This document shows, in pieces, positions 24,611 through 34,915 of a stretch of DNA of 64,000 nt (position 1 is the first letter of the stretch; each line of letters begins with the position of its first letter). Source of the DNA: Cryphonectria parasitica EP155. Its lineage: Eukaryota; Ascomycota; Sordariomycetes; Diaporthales; Cryphonectriaceae. Both the position numbers and the translations under genes were made by a program. The notes below the pieces were generated by a model. It made no database searches, was not told where the DNA came from, and saw only the letters and a program-made list of their open reading frames with translations. The stretch lies in assembly GCF_011745365.1 (NCBI RefSeq), contig NW_024468917.1, forward strand, positions 372,001 through 436,000. Reading direction: 5' to 3'.

Positions 24611-25421
24611 TCAACTAATAACACGGCCCTTTTCATCTTTCAGTCTGCCAGAACACCTCATGCCTTTAGATGGTGCTGAATCCTCCTCGTTAGGCAGGTT
24701 GAACAACAAGCCTGATGCCTTGTACACAAACAGCAATGGAACTTCCCCCCAATAGTTATCTTTCTCTCCGGCCTTCCAAGAGATACAGACTATTTCCTGG
24801 TCATTTTTCTCACACGGTGCACCTGTTCTGACTCCTGAAGTTCTCTGTTATTCTTAACATGTTGATATTCGTAGTAAGCTACTTCAGTCTCTTGTTTCGT
24901 CAAGGTGGTTTGAGGCACATTCACTTCGTCTGGTCTGGGTAGTAGCTACCACCATGACTTTGACTATTAGCAAACCGTTTCACAGGTCTCTTTCTATATT
25001 CGCACAGGACTTGTATTGTCATGACTGCTATCTGTCTTTCAAAACCTCATGCAACCCCGACTGAGGCCCAGACTAGAAAGCATACGGCCTGACACTTGTT
25101 TATCATGATGTAAAGCTCTCTGCAAGATTAGTCAGGTCACATCTTGATCCAGACTCTCGATTTCGGAGCCATTAACAAAATTGAAACGCTGATAAGGACT
25201 ACAAATAGGGATCAAGTATTTATGTCTCCTGGACGAATCCCACTGGCTCTCCACGAATCGTCAAACCATGACACTCCAAGGACAGCTTGATGGTGTTGTT
25301 CCTCTGTAGAGAAAAGAAGATCTTGCAATCAACTTCGCTTTCTGATAGGCATACCTTGATGATCAGGGATGGGTCTTTCTAGCCGAGATCGACATTGGTG
25401 CTTATTCATATGTTGTATTTC
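24611..25421 (-). pseudogene. Decayed protein-coding gene, family unknown
   Basis: On the minus strand a coding-like exon (25421-25355) is joined in frame over a 51-bp GTATGC...CTACAG intron (25304-25354) to a second exon ending in TAA (25222-25220). The first exon has in-frame TGA and TAG stops where tryptophan codons would fit. Further downstream, after about 270 unclear bases, one frame reads VPQTTLTKQETEVAYYEYQ, then a shifted frame reads ISWKAGEKDNYWGEVPLLFV and continues for some 40 residues to a TGA at 24613-24611. The shift between the last two parts leaves no room for an intron. Tryptophan-to-stop changes and a frameshift indicate decay, possibly including G-to-A mutation of the RIP type. 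It could be one relic or two adjacent ones. The family is not recognised; the intact oxidoreductase gene upstream on this strand is unrelated. Confidence 0.5.
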
Positions 25422-25679
25422 CTGTCATAATGCTATTCATGGAATTATAAAAAGGTAGGCCAGTTATGTTGATAAACATGTTTCAGCGATCAACAGTCGG
25501 CGCCAGTACTGCATATCCTAACCACAAGAAGCAGGTAGAAAGGGGGCCCGTTGACGGTGCTCCGACGCGCTTACATCCTATTCACTTCTTAAAGTGCGAT
25601 GCCCACCCTCCTAAAGTCATCCTCCGTACCTATCCCCTTTCTTTTCTCGGTAATCATACTAGAAGGGCCGCTTTTCCCT

Positions 25680-26720
25680 TTAAGACGACGCGATCTTGAC
25701 AACATACTTGACACCACTCTCAGCCTTCTTCAAATTGTCCAACGCCGCATTCACAGCATCCGCCTCAAAGGGCACGACCTGGAAAGGAGGGATCTTAATC
25801 TTGCCATCGGCCAACCAGCCATTAAACAGCGCCACCCAAGCTGTATTCAGCTCAGGAAACCCCTCCAGCCAGGCCCGGAATCCCTTGACGATGATGCCTT
25901 TGGCCGTCAGCGCCACCTGGTCCCGTGGCCCCCGCGAGGACGCCATGACCAGGAACCCACCAGGCTTGTGGAAAAAGGACCGCGCCAGCGCCGGGTCCTC
26001 CGTGCTATACGTATCAAAGACAAACCTCAGGTCGTCCCCCGCCGCAGCGCGGACCTGGGCAGCGATCTCGTCCGGGTCCAGGTGGCGGTCGATGACGAGC
26101 GTGGCGCCGTACGAGGCCAGGTCGGCGTTGGTCTTGGGCGAGGCGATGGCGATGATGGTGCCGATGCCCGCGAGGTGAGCCTGCTGGACGGCGAACCTGG
26201 CGACGGCCGTGCCGCCGATGATGACGACCTTGGTGGACGCGAAGTCGTAGGTCTTGGCCTCGGGGCTGTTGGGCAAGGGGATCCCGAAGCCAAAGACGGG
26301 GTCGAACAAGGCCACGGCGGCTGTGAAGGGGTTGGTTCCCAAGTTGGCGGCCTCCTCGTCCAACATGTGGTCTGGAATGCGGAAGACAAGGTCCGGGCGG
26401 GCGACGGCGTATTCCTGGAGACCACCGGAGAGCTTCAGCTTGAACTGCGGCTGGTAGACCACGCGGGTGCCGGCGGGGAGGTCAGCGGTGTCAGTGACGA
26501 CGCGGCCTGCAATCTCGCAGCCGACGATAATGGGGAGATGCTCGGCCATGCCTCCCAGTCCGTTGTCGCGCAGCTTGTAGTCTGCTGGGATGAGGCCTGT
26601 CGCCGTATTTTTGACCAGGACACGGCCCTCTTCGACTTCCTCGACGGGGATGGTGGACTTGACGAGGGGCTTGCCGATTTCTGTCAAGAGGAGCGCAGTT
26701 TGGGTACCAGGCGACGACAT
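25680..26720 (-). CDS. Medium-chain reductase, trans-enoyl-reductase-like
   Basis: Intronless minus-strand gene of 346 residues. It has the two-domain MDR layout: an N-terminal GroES-like domain (GLIPADYKLRDNG, IVGCEIAGRV) and a C-terminal nucleotide-binding domain with VVIIGGTAVARFAVQQA in the Rossmann position. The structural and catalytic zinc ligands of alcohol dehydrogenases are missing, as in zinc-independent enoyl reductases. The GTNPFTAAVALF stretch resembles stand-alone trans-acting enoyl reductases that assist highly reducing PKSs, as well as related toxD-like proteins of unknown substrate. No PKS is present nearby. The start codon at 26720 gives the family's normal N terminus (MSSPGTQTALLL); the frame is open another 36 codons upstream but without support. 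Confidence 0.88.
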   Translation of the reverse strand: MSSPGTQTALLLTEIGKPLVKSTIPVEEVEEGRVLVKNTATGLIPADYKLRDNGLGGMAEHLPIIVGCEIAGRVVTDTADLPAGTRVVYQPQFKLKLSGGLQEYAVARPDLVFRIPDHMLDEEAANLGTNPFTAAVALFDPVFGFGIPLPNSPEAKTYDFASTKVVIIGGTAVARFAVQQAHLAGIGTIIAIASPKTNADLASYGATLVIDRHLDPDEIAAQVRAAAGDDLRFVFDTYSTEDPALARSFFHKPGGFLVMASSRGPRDQVALTAKGIIVKGFRAWLEGFPELNTAWVALFNGWLADGKIKIPPFQVVPFEADAVNAALDNLKKAESGVKYVVKIASS

Positions 26721-28152
26721 TGTGGACGTTGTGTTTGTTTGGTGTTGGAGGATAGACGAAGTGAGAGTAATGACGATTGTATCAAGAGTTTGGGATTGGT
26801 ACAGAGAGGTCAAGTAATAACATAACACAATGTTCTCATAAGAAGAACGTCCAGAATTTTTTTTTCTTTTCTGAAGAATGATAATGAGCAGCCGCTGTGC
26901 TACATATTTATTATCGTCACCACCCGATCTGTCCTACCATGCCTCCCTACCAACCTCGTCGTTGAAAAGTCCGACGGCATTTATACTCCAACTACATGCA
27001 GAAATTTAGACATCAGGCCCATTCCAACAAACTGGATTGTTGACTTATGCTCTTGTATAATCATCCTCTGCCTAAGCACGTCAGCGGGCGAACCGGCCTT
27101 TACCAACGGCATTCGGAGTTAAAATATGTCAAAAACAGAGATTATGCTACGCGCACATATGCATCGGACTGTTTAACCATCCGATGACCACAAAAGACCT
27201 CCTCGTCAATGGTGTAGCACTGTTGACTTCCACCTAAACGAGCTGGATAATTCATCCGGCTGTCTTTTATTATCTCCAACCGTTTTCTCCGCCCTTTTGT
27301 TCATTTTTTTCTCTCTTCTTTTTTTCCTCTTCGAGTGTCTATTTCCTCCCATTCGTCATATTGCACACAGTCCAACTAAAGCAGATGGCCTCTCATAGTG
27401 TCATAAACTCTGCAGCTGGTCCAGCAAATAACTTGATAGCGTGAATAGAGGCTTGAACGCGATTGACTTTCGTCACAAGGTCATGAATATATGATCGTCA
27501 TAGTACTATTATGAGTATCCGCTCGAAGTAACTTCCGAACTGGTCACGGTACGTGGGTACAGAACGGCTGCCTTGCAAATCTTGTCATGTCAAGACATTG
27601 GACCAAATCGCTGGCTTGCTGCGAAATTTGGTTCATCTTTGCCCCTAGCTTCTCAAGGCTAAGAACCAATTCTACAATAACAACGCACAGAGGCAATTTT
27701 ATTTGTCAAACTACTCCTCGTTCTTTCGCCTTGTCCAGAAGATACTTTACAAAACCTTGTTTCGCCATGCTCATAACATTGTATCCCGGCTTCGTCCACC
27801 GCTATTCAAGACGCAGAGACGGACGAGAGAAAGGAGGAAAAAACCACACAAGAACCAATTATAACAATGTAGCATGATAACGGGGTTGACCCCTCATAAA
27901 CGACCTGGATCGTCCACTTCCGAGCTGGAATTTTTCTGGAAGCTGAACATGACCTTGGAGTGAATGCCTCCCTCGTCGCTACCGCCATTGAAAAGCCGGT
28001 GCCTCTGCTGGGCCAAGTGGCTGGTCAATGGCCGTCTTTACTGGCGACTGCGCTTCCTTGACAGTCGTTTCCTGCAAACTGCTGGTCATTCCTGAAACTC
28101 CATTCGCGGATGGCGGATTGCGTGCTTGGTTGTTCGCAGATTGGCTCTTCTC
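26721..28152. other. Intergenic stretch
   Basis: This holds the promoter of the reductase at 25680-26720 and the 3' side of the gene ending at 28153. It has a T-rich/pyrimidine-rich block near 27,285-27,360. The open frames are short and lack motifs, and I see no gene. Around here the window changes from gene-poor to gene-dense. Confidence 0.6.
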
Positions 28153-30174
28153 CTAGTTCCCGCCTGCCGGGCCGCCACTCTTCTCGAGCTGTTTCATGAA
28201 TCGCTTCTTTTGTTTCTCTTTGCATTTCTGGGCATACCCAGGCTCGTTCATCCTTCGGAGCTCGTGCATGAGCTCCCAGTTCTGTTGACCCGTAGTATTT
28301 GGAACTTTGGGCTTGGGCACATGCTTGGGGATGAAAGCAGCTCCAGAAGAGGAGGGGATTGCGGCTGTGGCAGGCAGCACCGGGTCGATAGGATTTTGGG
28401 GCAGGAATCCCGCGGTTCCAGCATGCAGAACTGGCTGTGCATTGACTGCCCCTGCTGTTTGATGGGCTGGGTTGTTGCACGATGGCACCAAGTTAGGAAG
28501 TTGTTGGTGGAAGGGCCCAGTGAAATCAGTCGGGGCCATGCTCGGCGCAGGAGCAAGTCCTGTGGTACGAACGAGCGTAGGAGGAGGTGGGATCAGTTCT
28601 TGAGAAAACCCTTGAGGTAATCCCGGAGCAACGCCCACGCCAGCGCAAGGTCCAAGGCCATTCGAACTGCATCCTGTCAGAGGTGGAGGAGGTGTTCCAG
28701 CAAAGTTATTAGCATAAGGCAGTATTCCTGGAGCCGGTCGCCAAGGGGTTTGCTGTATGGATGGTGGGAAGCACATCATAGGACTGGGGACAGCCAGAGG
28801 AGGCAACCAAATTCCAGGAGGAGGCTGAAATGCATGAACCAATCCAGGCGGCGAGATGCAGCCCTTTGTACTCTGGTATCCCTGCGCCGATTGGAAAAGC
28901 TTGTTATAAAGGGGATCCTGAGTGACAACGCCTGCTTTGCCTGGTGAACCGCTATTAATTCCAACTGATGAGAACTCTCTGGCCGCGGGGTTGAGGGTTG
29001 AATACTTTGAGGGACTTTCGGATCCAGACTCATTGGACTGTCTGTTCTCACGCCTGAAGACAGTCTCTGATTCAATGTCATCAGAAGTACCCTGGCTGTC
29101 GAGCCTGGACTGCGTGCGGGTGGGAGGTCTAGATGAGGCTGACAAAGACGCATATCCAGAGTCCGACTGTATGTGCTTGCTTCGCTTGAATGTAATCTGC
29201 CGGTCTGACTTCATGGAGCACAAAGAGATGATGGCTGGATCGGCCATTGCAGCAGCCTCAGCCGGATCCTCAACACGCCGATGGTGGAGACGATCAAGCA
29301 AATCTTTGAAGCGCTGATCTTCGTCCTGCTTAGTCTGAACGTGACGGCCGGGAGAAGAGGGCTTCTTGTTGATCACATCAACGGCTTGGCCCTGCTCCGG
29401 ATGCTCCACGCAGTCGTTGTCCATCTTTTGTCCTTTTCCCTCTGAGACCGCACGGGCATCTTCCGAAGCACCGTCTGGTGGTGGAGAATCTTGTGAGATC
29501 GCAGTAGGATTGTTGAGGCAAGTCTCCTGCAGGCCTTCTTCAAGAACGCACAAATCCTCATCAGACTTGCTTTGAACGCCGAGCTGCTGCTTCTTGACAA
29601 AGGTAGATTGTGAGTCCTTCAGCAAAGTCTCAATACGACGACAAGGATCCATAGATACTGAAGCCGAGATGATCACAGTACTGTCTGATGCCTCTGGGGT
29701 CTGCGGAAAGGGATGAATCTCAATGACATTGATGGTTTCGCTGTCAAGACCGAGGCAAATCTGACTATCAGGTGACTGGGCACCGTAGGGGCTTGAACGG
29801 CGCTGAACAGCGGCTCTGGATTCAGGACTTCGGTTCTCCTTGACGTAACGGTTGTACGGAAACTCCGAACGGTCGATAACAAGCGGGCTCTGGGTAGGAT
29901 TGTGACTCTTGGAAGTGCTGGCTGAAGGTACATACGGCTCTGGATTCTGACTGCGCCATGTCGGTGAATTCATCATCTCGGCGAGCTTTGCGCAGTGCCG
30001 ATCAACTGCTTGGTACATTGGCTGGATGCCTCTCTCCTGACGAGTGCCCACAGGTGCACTTTGAGTGAAGTCATTGGCAAGCCTGGACTTGGAGGGGATT
30101 CGAGTGTCGACAGTGAGGCTCGGCTTCGAAGCAGGGCCTGCTTCGATGAAGCCCTGATCCCCTCGCAACGTCAT
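28153..30174 (-). CDS. Low-complexity protein of unknown function
   Basis: Intronless coding part of 673 residues on the minus strand. The protein is mostly predicted disordered: Ser/Pro/Gln-rich N-terminal two thirds, a proline-rich segment (about residues 470-600, with repeated PPP/GLP/APS patterns) and one compact, charged C-terminal tail with QNWELMHELRRMNEPGYAQK followed by a lysine-rich stretch. That tail looks conserved and may bind a partner; no enzymatic or DNA-binding domain is seen. A 57-bp GTAAGA...GACAG intron (30198-30254) appears to lie in the 5' leader just before the ATG. The start at 30174 is the first ATG after that acceptor; the open frame goes ten codons further upstream without an ATG. 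Function cannot be stated. Confidence 0.75.
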   Translation of the reverse strand: MTLRGDQGFIEAGPASKPSLTVDTRIPSKSRLANDFTQSAPVGTRQERGIQPMYQAVDRHCAKLAEMMNSPTWRSQNPEPYVPSASTSKSHNPTQSPLVIDRSEFPYNRYVKENRSPESRAAVQRRSSPYGAQSPDSQICLGLDSETINVIEIHPFPQTPEASDSTVIISASVSMDPCRRIETLLKDSQSTFVKKQQLGVQSKSDEDLCVLEEGLQETCLNNPTAISQDSPPPDGASEDARAVSEGKGQKMDNDCVEHPEQGQAVDVINKKPSSPGRHVQTKQDEDQRFKDLLDRLHHRRVEDPAEAAAMADPAIISLCSMKSDRQITFKRSKHIQSDSGYASLSASSRPPTRTQSRLDSQGTSDDIESETVFRRENRQSNESGSESPSKYSTLNPAAREFSSVGINSGSPGKAGVVTQDPLYNKLFQSAQGYQSTKGCISPPGLVHAFQPPPGIWLPPLAVPSPMMCFPPSIQQTPWRPAPGILPYANNFAGTPPPPLTGCSSNGLGPCAGVGVAPGLPQGFSQELIPPPPTLVRTTGLAPAPSMAPTDFTGPFHQQLPNLVPSCNNPAHQTAGAVNAQPVLHAGTAGFLPQNPIDPVLPATAAIPSSSGAAFIPKHVPKPKVPNTTGQQNWELMHELRRMNEPGYAQKCKEKQKKRFMKQLEKSGGPAGGN

Positions 30175-31947
30175 TTTGCTAGATCGAAAAGGAAAATCTG
30201 TCAATCAACATTGCGTGCGCCTTGGCGGAAGGAACATGGTGATAGGGTTCTTACCCGTGAAGTCGAAGCGGCTGTGCTGAGCAGAGACCCGGTCGAGTCA
30301 GCCGTCTTGAGGATGCCTAGGAGACTTTCTCGTTGATGATAGTCATCCGGTGTATGCAGACAGACGGGCACAGGTACTTAAAACACCCAACAGGACCCGA
30401 ACCTTCCAGATGTCAGCCACGGCCCGATTCGGGGGGGGGGGGGGCGAGGGGAAGCCCCCTCGTCCTGATTGTCCTGGCCGAGAAGCTGCTGCAGGCAGAC
30501 AGAGATGCTGAACGCTCAGCAGTAAATATTCTGCCCGTGGTGCTTCTAGTAATGATGAAGGGAAAGGAAACGGAAAGAAATGACGGGAATGGAGGAGATG
30601 ATGGAGATAGAAAGGGAGGGAGGCAGTGAAGAGAGGAAAGAGATGAAGGGAAAGAAATTTTGGTGCAGCTGTGTTTACTACTTACTGAGCCTTGATTGGA
30701 GAGCAGCGTGAAACGGGACTGAGTATCAGTGTCGATGGAAAGGCTGGAAGATTCTCAGCAGATATTCATTGTTGACAGGCACAATAGTGGGTCACGCGAT
30801 GTTGCCCCTGGGCCTGATCCAGGTTTCTGTTGGGAGTCGACAGTGAGGTTGGAGATAGGTGACGACATACCCTGAGAAAGTGAAGTGTCCGCTCAAAAAT
30901 CGCTGAGGTCAACTGTGGTACCACCCTGACGAGAAAGGATGACCTAAACCTGCGTGGGCATAACCAAAATCGAGAATCAAGTTTGTGAAGTGGGTGATGT
31001 TTCACAAGACCCAAAGTTGTTGTGGTGAAAGAGAGCTGATTTGGAGGTACAATGGAGAAGGCGTCATGTTTGTAGATTGGAAGTGGAAGGTGCCTCCCAG
31101 CAAGCCCTTGTCCCTCTTTGCTTCCAGTTTGGAGGCTGCCTCAACCTGCCCAATCTTCCCTCAGGCAACTTCACAACCACAGGCAAGAGAACATTAGTTT
31201 CTTTTGCACCAGCAAGAATACCACTGATTTCATGGAGCATCATTCCCTCTCGACATTGTCTACTTTGCCACATCACTCCCTATCCTCCCTCAAGAACCAA
31301 TCTTGATATGCAATCAACGAAAAAGAGCATAGATTTCAGCAAGAAGGGCCGACAAGGGCAAGCAAGAAAAAACAAATGAGGGGAGCTTGAGAGCGGTATT
31401 GTGAGGATCCAGAAAGGTGTTCAGTATGTGCTTGAGAACAACAAGTGACACTGGTCTGCCCAGGGAGATCAGGCTCGCTGAGGTGACTGAGTATCAACAT
31501 AGCACATGCCAGGCAAGATCATCTTTTGATCCACGAGTGGCACAATATTAGGTCTCCATATCATACCAGCCATTTTGACCAGACGAAAAAAAGAAAATAC
31601 AAACGGAATGTACTTGCGACGCGCCCAGAGAGCACACTTGCATCCTAGTCCGACATACGTACATCATGACGGGAGCAGCATCTCAAATAGACTCTGGTCC
31701 TTTTCACATGAACGAGGATAGAAGGCTATGATGACATGCTGGTCGCTGAATAAAGGCATGGTTGTTTGGCCCGCCGATGAGAATTATACATGGTTACTCA
31801 AAAAGAAAAAGCTATTCTGAAGAAGCTATCGACCTTGTCTCGCACCACAGGCGACCCAGGAGAGATTAGAGAAGAGAAGAAAAGAGAACCCATATAGATT
31901 TTCTGGCTCGGACCATTACTTCGAGGCAAATTTTAACAAGAGACGAA
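30175..31947. other. Intergenic stretch with G-run
   Basis: Leader and promoter of the gene ending at 28153 (including its probable leader intron) and the 3' side of the AIM24-family gene. A 14-base G run lies at 30431-30444, followed by purine-rich sequence (30,540-30,650). No gene is called; the frames at 30,985-31,380 lack motifs. Confidence 0.6.
30431..30444. repeat. Poly-G tract (14 G)
   Basis: Fourteen consecutive G about 250 bases upstream of the start codon at 30174, in the probable promoter of that gene. Confidence 0.95.
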
Positions 31948-33424
31948 CTAAGACGCCACGGCAGCATTGCCAGACATGTACCCGGCGAAAGCTTTCTGCA
32001 ACGGTAGTCAGCAAACCATCGCAAGCTATATGTTCCCACTCCAGCCCACAGAGAGAGACTTACCGCGTTTCTGGTCTGAATGAAGACAGTTCCTGGGCCA
32101 GTGAATTTGCACACGAGGCCCTCCGCAGAGGCGAGACCCGAGATGATTCCGCCAGATGCGACTCGCTCCATCACATATTTTGTGTTCCATGCGACCAGGT
32201 GGCCATTATCGACGATGTATTTCTCTCCTTCCACGAGCTGCCAGAGGGTTAGAATAAAAGAGGAAGAGAGTGGGATAGAGGAAGAGACTCATTGTCCGTG
32301 CTCGAGGGGGGAGTGGGATTTGGGGAACAGCTCACATCTTTCCTGATGATGGCACCGAAACTGGTCAACCACAACAGCCCAACCCCACTAATCTTGTATA
32401 CCCACAGGCCCTCCCCGCTAAACATGGCCTTCCCCAGGCCCTGCCTCTTGTATTCCTTCACAACACCTTGGGTACTCGCCAGATAGCCATCGTGGCCCAC
32501 ACTCCAGCTCTCATCTCCGCTGAGCCGTATGCTCGTGATATCACCCATGAAGGGCGGACCGAGCAGCAGCTCGCCCGGCCCAGTGAAGGTCGAATGCCCC
32601 ATCTCACCACCGGCCACCAACTTCTTCATACTAAACTTGTACGCACCCCTCAGCGTAACGGTCGGGCTCATGGCGATCATGGTGCCGGGCTTCGCGTTGA
32701 GCGGGCACCCCATCGCCAGCTGGATGGTCAAAATCGTATTGCTATCACGATGGCTAATGCGGTACGACCCCCCATTGAACGTGCCGACGTCATCAGAAAT
32801 GGCCGATGCGCCCACAAAGTGACCTGCCGGTGGTGCGCCGCCCATCAGGTTAGACGGGTTGCTCGTGTCGAGAGGCGCCTCCTCCTCGTCGCGCTCCGAG
32901 ACGGGTGGTTTCTCCACGGCATACTCTTGACCTTGTGGCGGGCCAGCGTACGATGGTGGCTGCTGCAGCTGTCCTTCCTCGCCATGGTACGAGCCCGTCG
33001 AGCTGTGGCGCATGTGCAGCGGGAGGCTCATGTTTGGCGGCGCAGACTGGGCGGACTGGGGTGACTTGGCCTGTTGCTGTTGTTGTTGCTGCTGCTGCTG
33101 CTGTGGAGGAGGCGGGTAGGAAGACGGGCTGGTGACTCTGAGTGGCGGTGTGCCTGCCGACGCTGGAGGCGGCGGGTAGGACCGTTGTTGTCCTGCTGGT
33201 GATCCGTTGGGAGGCGGCGGATAAAAGGCCTGCCTGTTTGCTGGAGGGGAGGTCGGTAGGCCTCCTATGGGCCCAAATGAGGTCTGGTGAGCTGGTGCAG
33301 ACATTGGTGGTGCTGGATAGCTCTTCTTCGCCGAGGTGGGCGGGGCTACGATATGATGAGTGAGTGCATCTTGAGATGAGGCTTTCATGTGAAGGTACTC
33401 ACGGGGGTAGTACTGCGAAGCCAT
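31948..33424 (-). CDS. AIM24-family protein with proline/glutamine-rich N terminus
   Basis: Four minus-strand exons (33424-33403, 33345-32336, 32237-32064, 31995-31948; introns 57, 98 and 68 bp, all GT-AG) encode 417 residues. The first 200 residues are low complexity, with repeated YPPPP units and a glutamine run. From about residue 215 the AIM24 (DUF124) beta-rich domain follows, with [38 protein letters not shown] and, in exon 3, [18 protein letters not shown]. Yeast Aim24 is a mitochondrial inner-membrane protein linked to MICOS, but this protein starts with MASQYYPPPP and has no obvious presequence, so a cytosolic location is likely. It is divergent with the DUF92 gene, sharing a 1.5-kb upstream region. 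Exon 1 codes for only seven full residues, but the join gives a clean proline-rich sequence. Confidence 0.85.
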
Positions 33425-34915
33425 GGTATGGATGAGAGATGGTGTTTGGTGTGGAATGGTGGTGGTGTTGTCAGTGCTCGCTGCTGCCTCCAAAGGGCTT
33501 GTTGCAAACCAGTTGTGAGGGCTTCAGGAGATGTCAGTCATGATATTCTCGCCACTCAAAGGGCTGGTTACGCCGCAGCTGAGGGTGATGAGCTGCCCCG
33601 CACCCACCGTGGATCCCTGAGCAGTTCAAGGGTGGCTAGATTTTTGGAATTTGGCAGACACCTGTTCTGCCAATCTATTCCAAGAGGATGTCTTTTTGGT
33701 CCCTCTATACGTAGAGTCTTGTGTGAAATAATATACAGATAGTATGACAAAAGACAGGCAGAGAGAGAGAAGCCAAAGGCCTGGAAAAGAGAAAGGGCGG
33801 CAGCAATACAGATCATACATAGATGATGAGGTCGGGACCTGATCACAGATTAAAAGACAAGCCGCGCACCCTCCCCTCCTCCCCTGTCGGCCATGAAGGC
33901 GCCTCGGGTTCCCCTGTCAAACGTCGCAAGCTGCAGACTGCAATCACTGTACATGCATCGAACCGCCGCCCCAGGGCATGCCCAGGGATCCCCAGCGCAC
34001 CACCCACCCACCTTCGCCCAATGCGTTGAGCTCAGCTCCATGAACGCTGAGTAACCGGTCCAATGGGTATCGTTCGGGTTGGTGGGACTTGGGAAAAAAT
34101 ACCTGCAGGGGGTGAGATTTTGATGTTCCGTCTCGGCGCTTACGGTTATGCTGGCCGGGCGGCTAGAGGCTGGGTTGGGTTCTGACTGGTCATTGGGGGG
34201 AGGTTGCTTGGGCCAAGAGCCTTGGAAGGGTTGGCAAAGGGTCCGTCGGAGTGCTCTGGTAGGTCTGTAGGTCTCTCTTGGATGGCTAAACCGGAGGACA
34301 TAGTTCTGGTTGTTTTACTATGGTAGAAGGGTGAGTTTTGATAATATGTTAATGAACCAAGGTTTATAGGCGGCCTAATGAAGACGCACTGAAGTCGTAT
34401 AGAAAAGCTGTCAAAATGTCTAATCAGAAGTTATACGACCGAAAACATCCGACGAAATGTCCTTTCACAGGGTTCATACCATGTACCGTGGTATCTGTGT
34501 CCTCACAAAAGTATGGGCAGTTGTCAGCATTTCGGCAGGCCAAAGCAGCTGCTAGGCGACCTTGGTATGTACCATGTGTGCTGCGCTACTACAGCCGGTT
34601 CAAGATAAGGCCAGGGATTGGGGGCCGCCTGCTGACAGGGATCCGGTTGGCAGCTCTCAGAGCTCCGCTTGGTCTTTTACCTACTTCTTGCCTCGGGTGT
34701 AAAGACGGCTTGATGACGGTGGTGAGAGCTTCCATTATCCTCCGTACAGTCAGCTCCCCAAACCGGGCAACTGATCACCTGGGATCAATCTCATACTCCA
34801 TCTCAGCGTGTCGAACCTTTTTGTTTTCTCTTTCCAGAGGAAAAAAAGGAAGTTTGGACGCTCTTTCGGTGATCATCCGACGTCAGATAATTCAAACCAA
34901 CCGACATTCCCCGCC
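33425..34915. other. Shared upstream region of two divergent genes
   Basis: It lies between the AIM24-family gene (minus) and the DUF92 membrane protein (plus), so probably contains both promoters. A 167-codon plus frame at 34416-34919 overlaps the DUF92 start and has no motif; I treat it as chance. No other gene is seen. Confidence 0.6.

Noticed and set aside
25599..26825. 408-codon open frame on the plus strand
   Set aside because: It is antisense to the medium-chain reductase, which has family motifs in its own frame.
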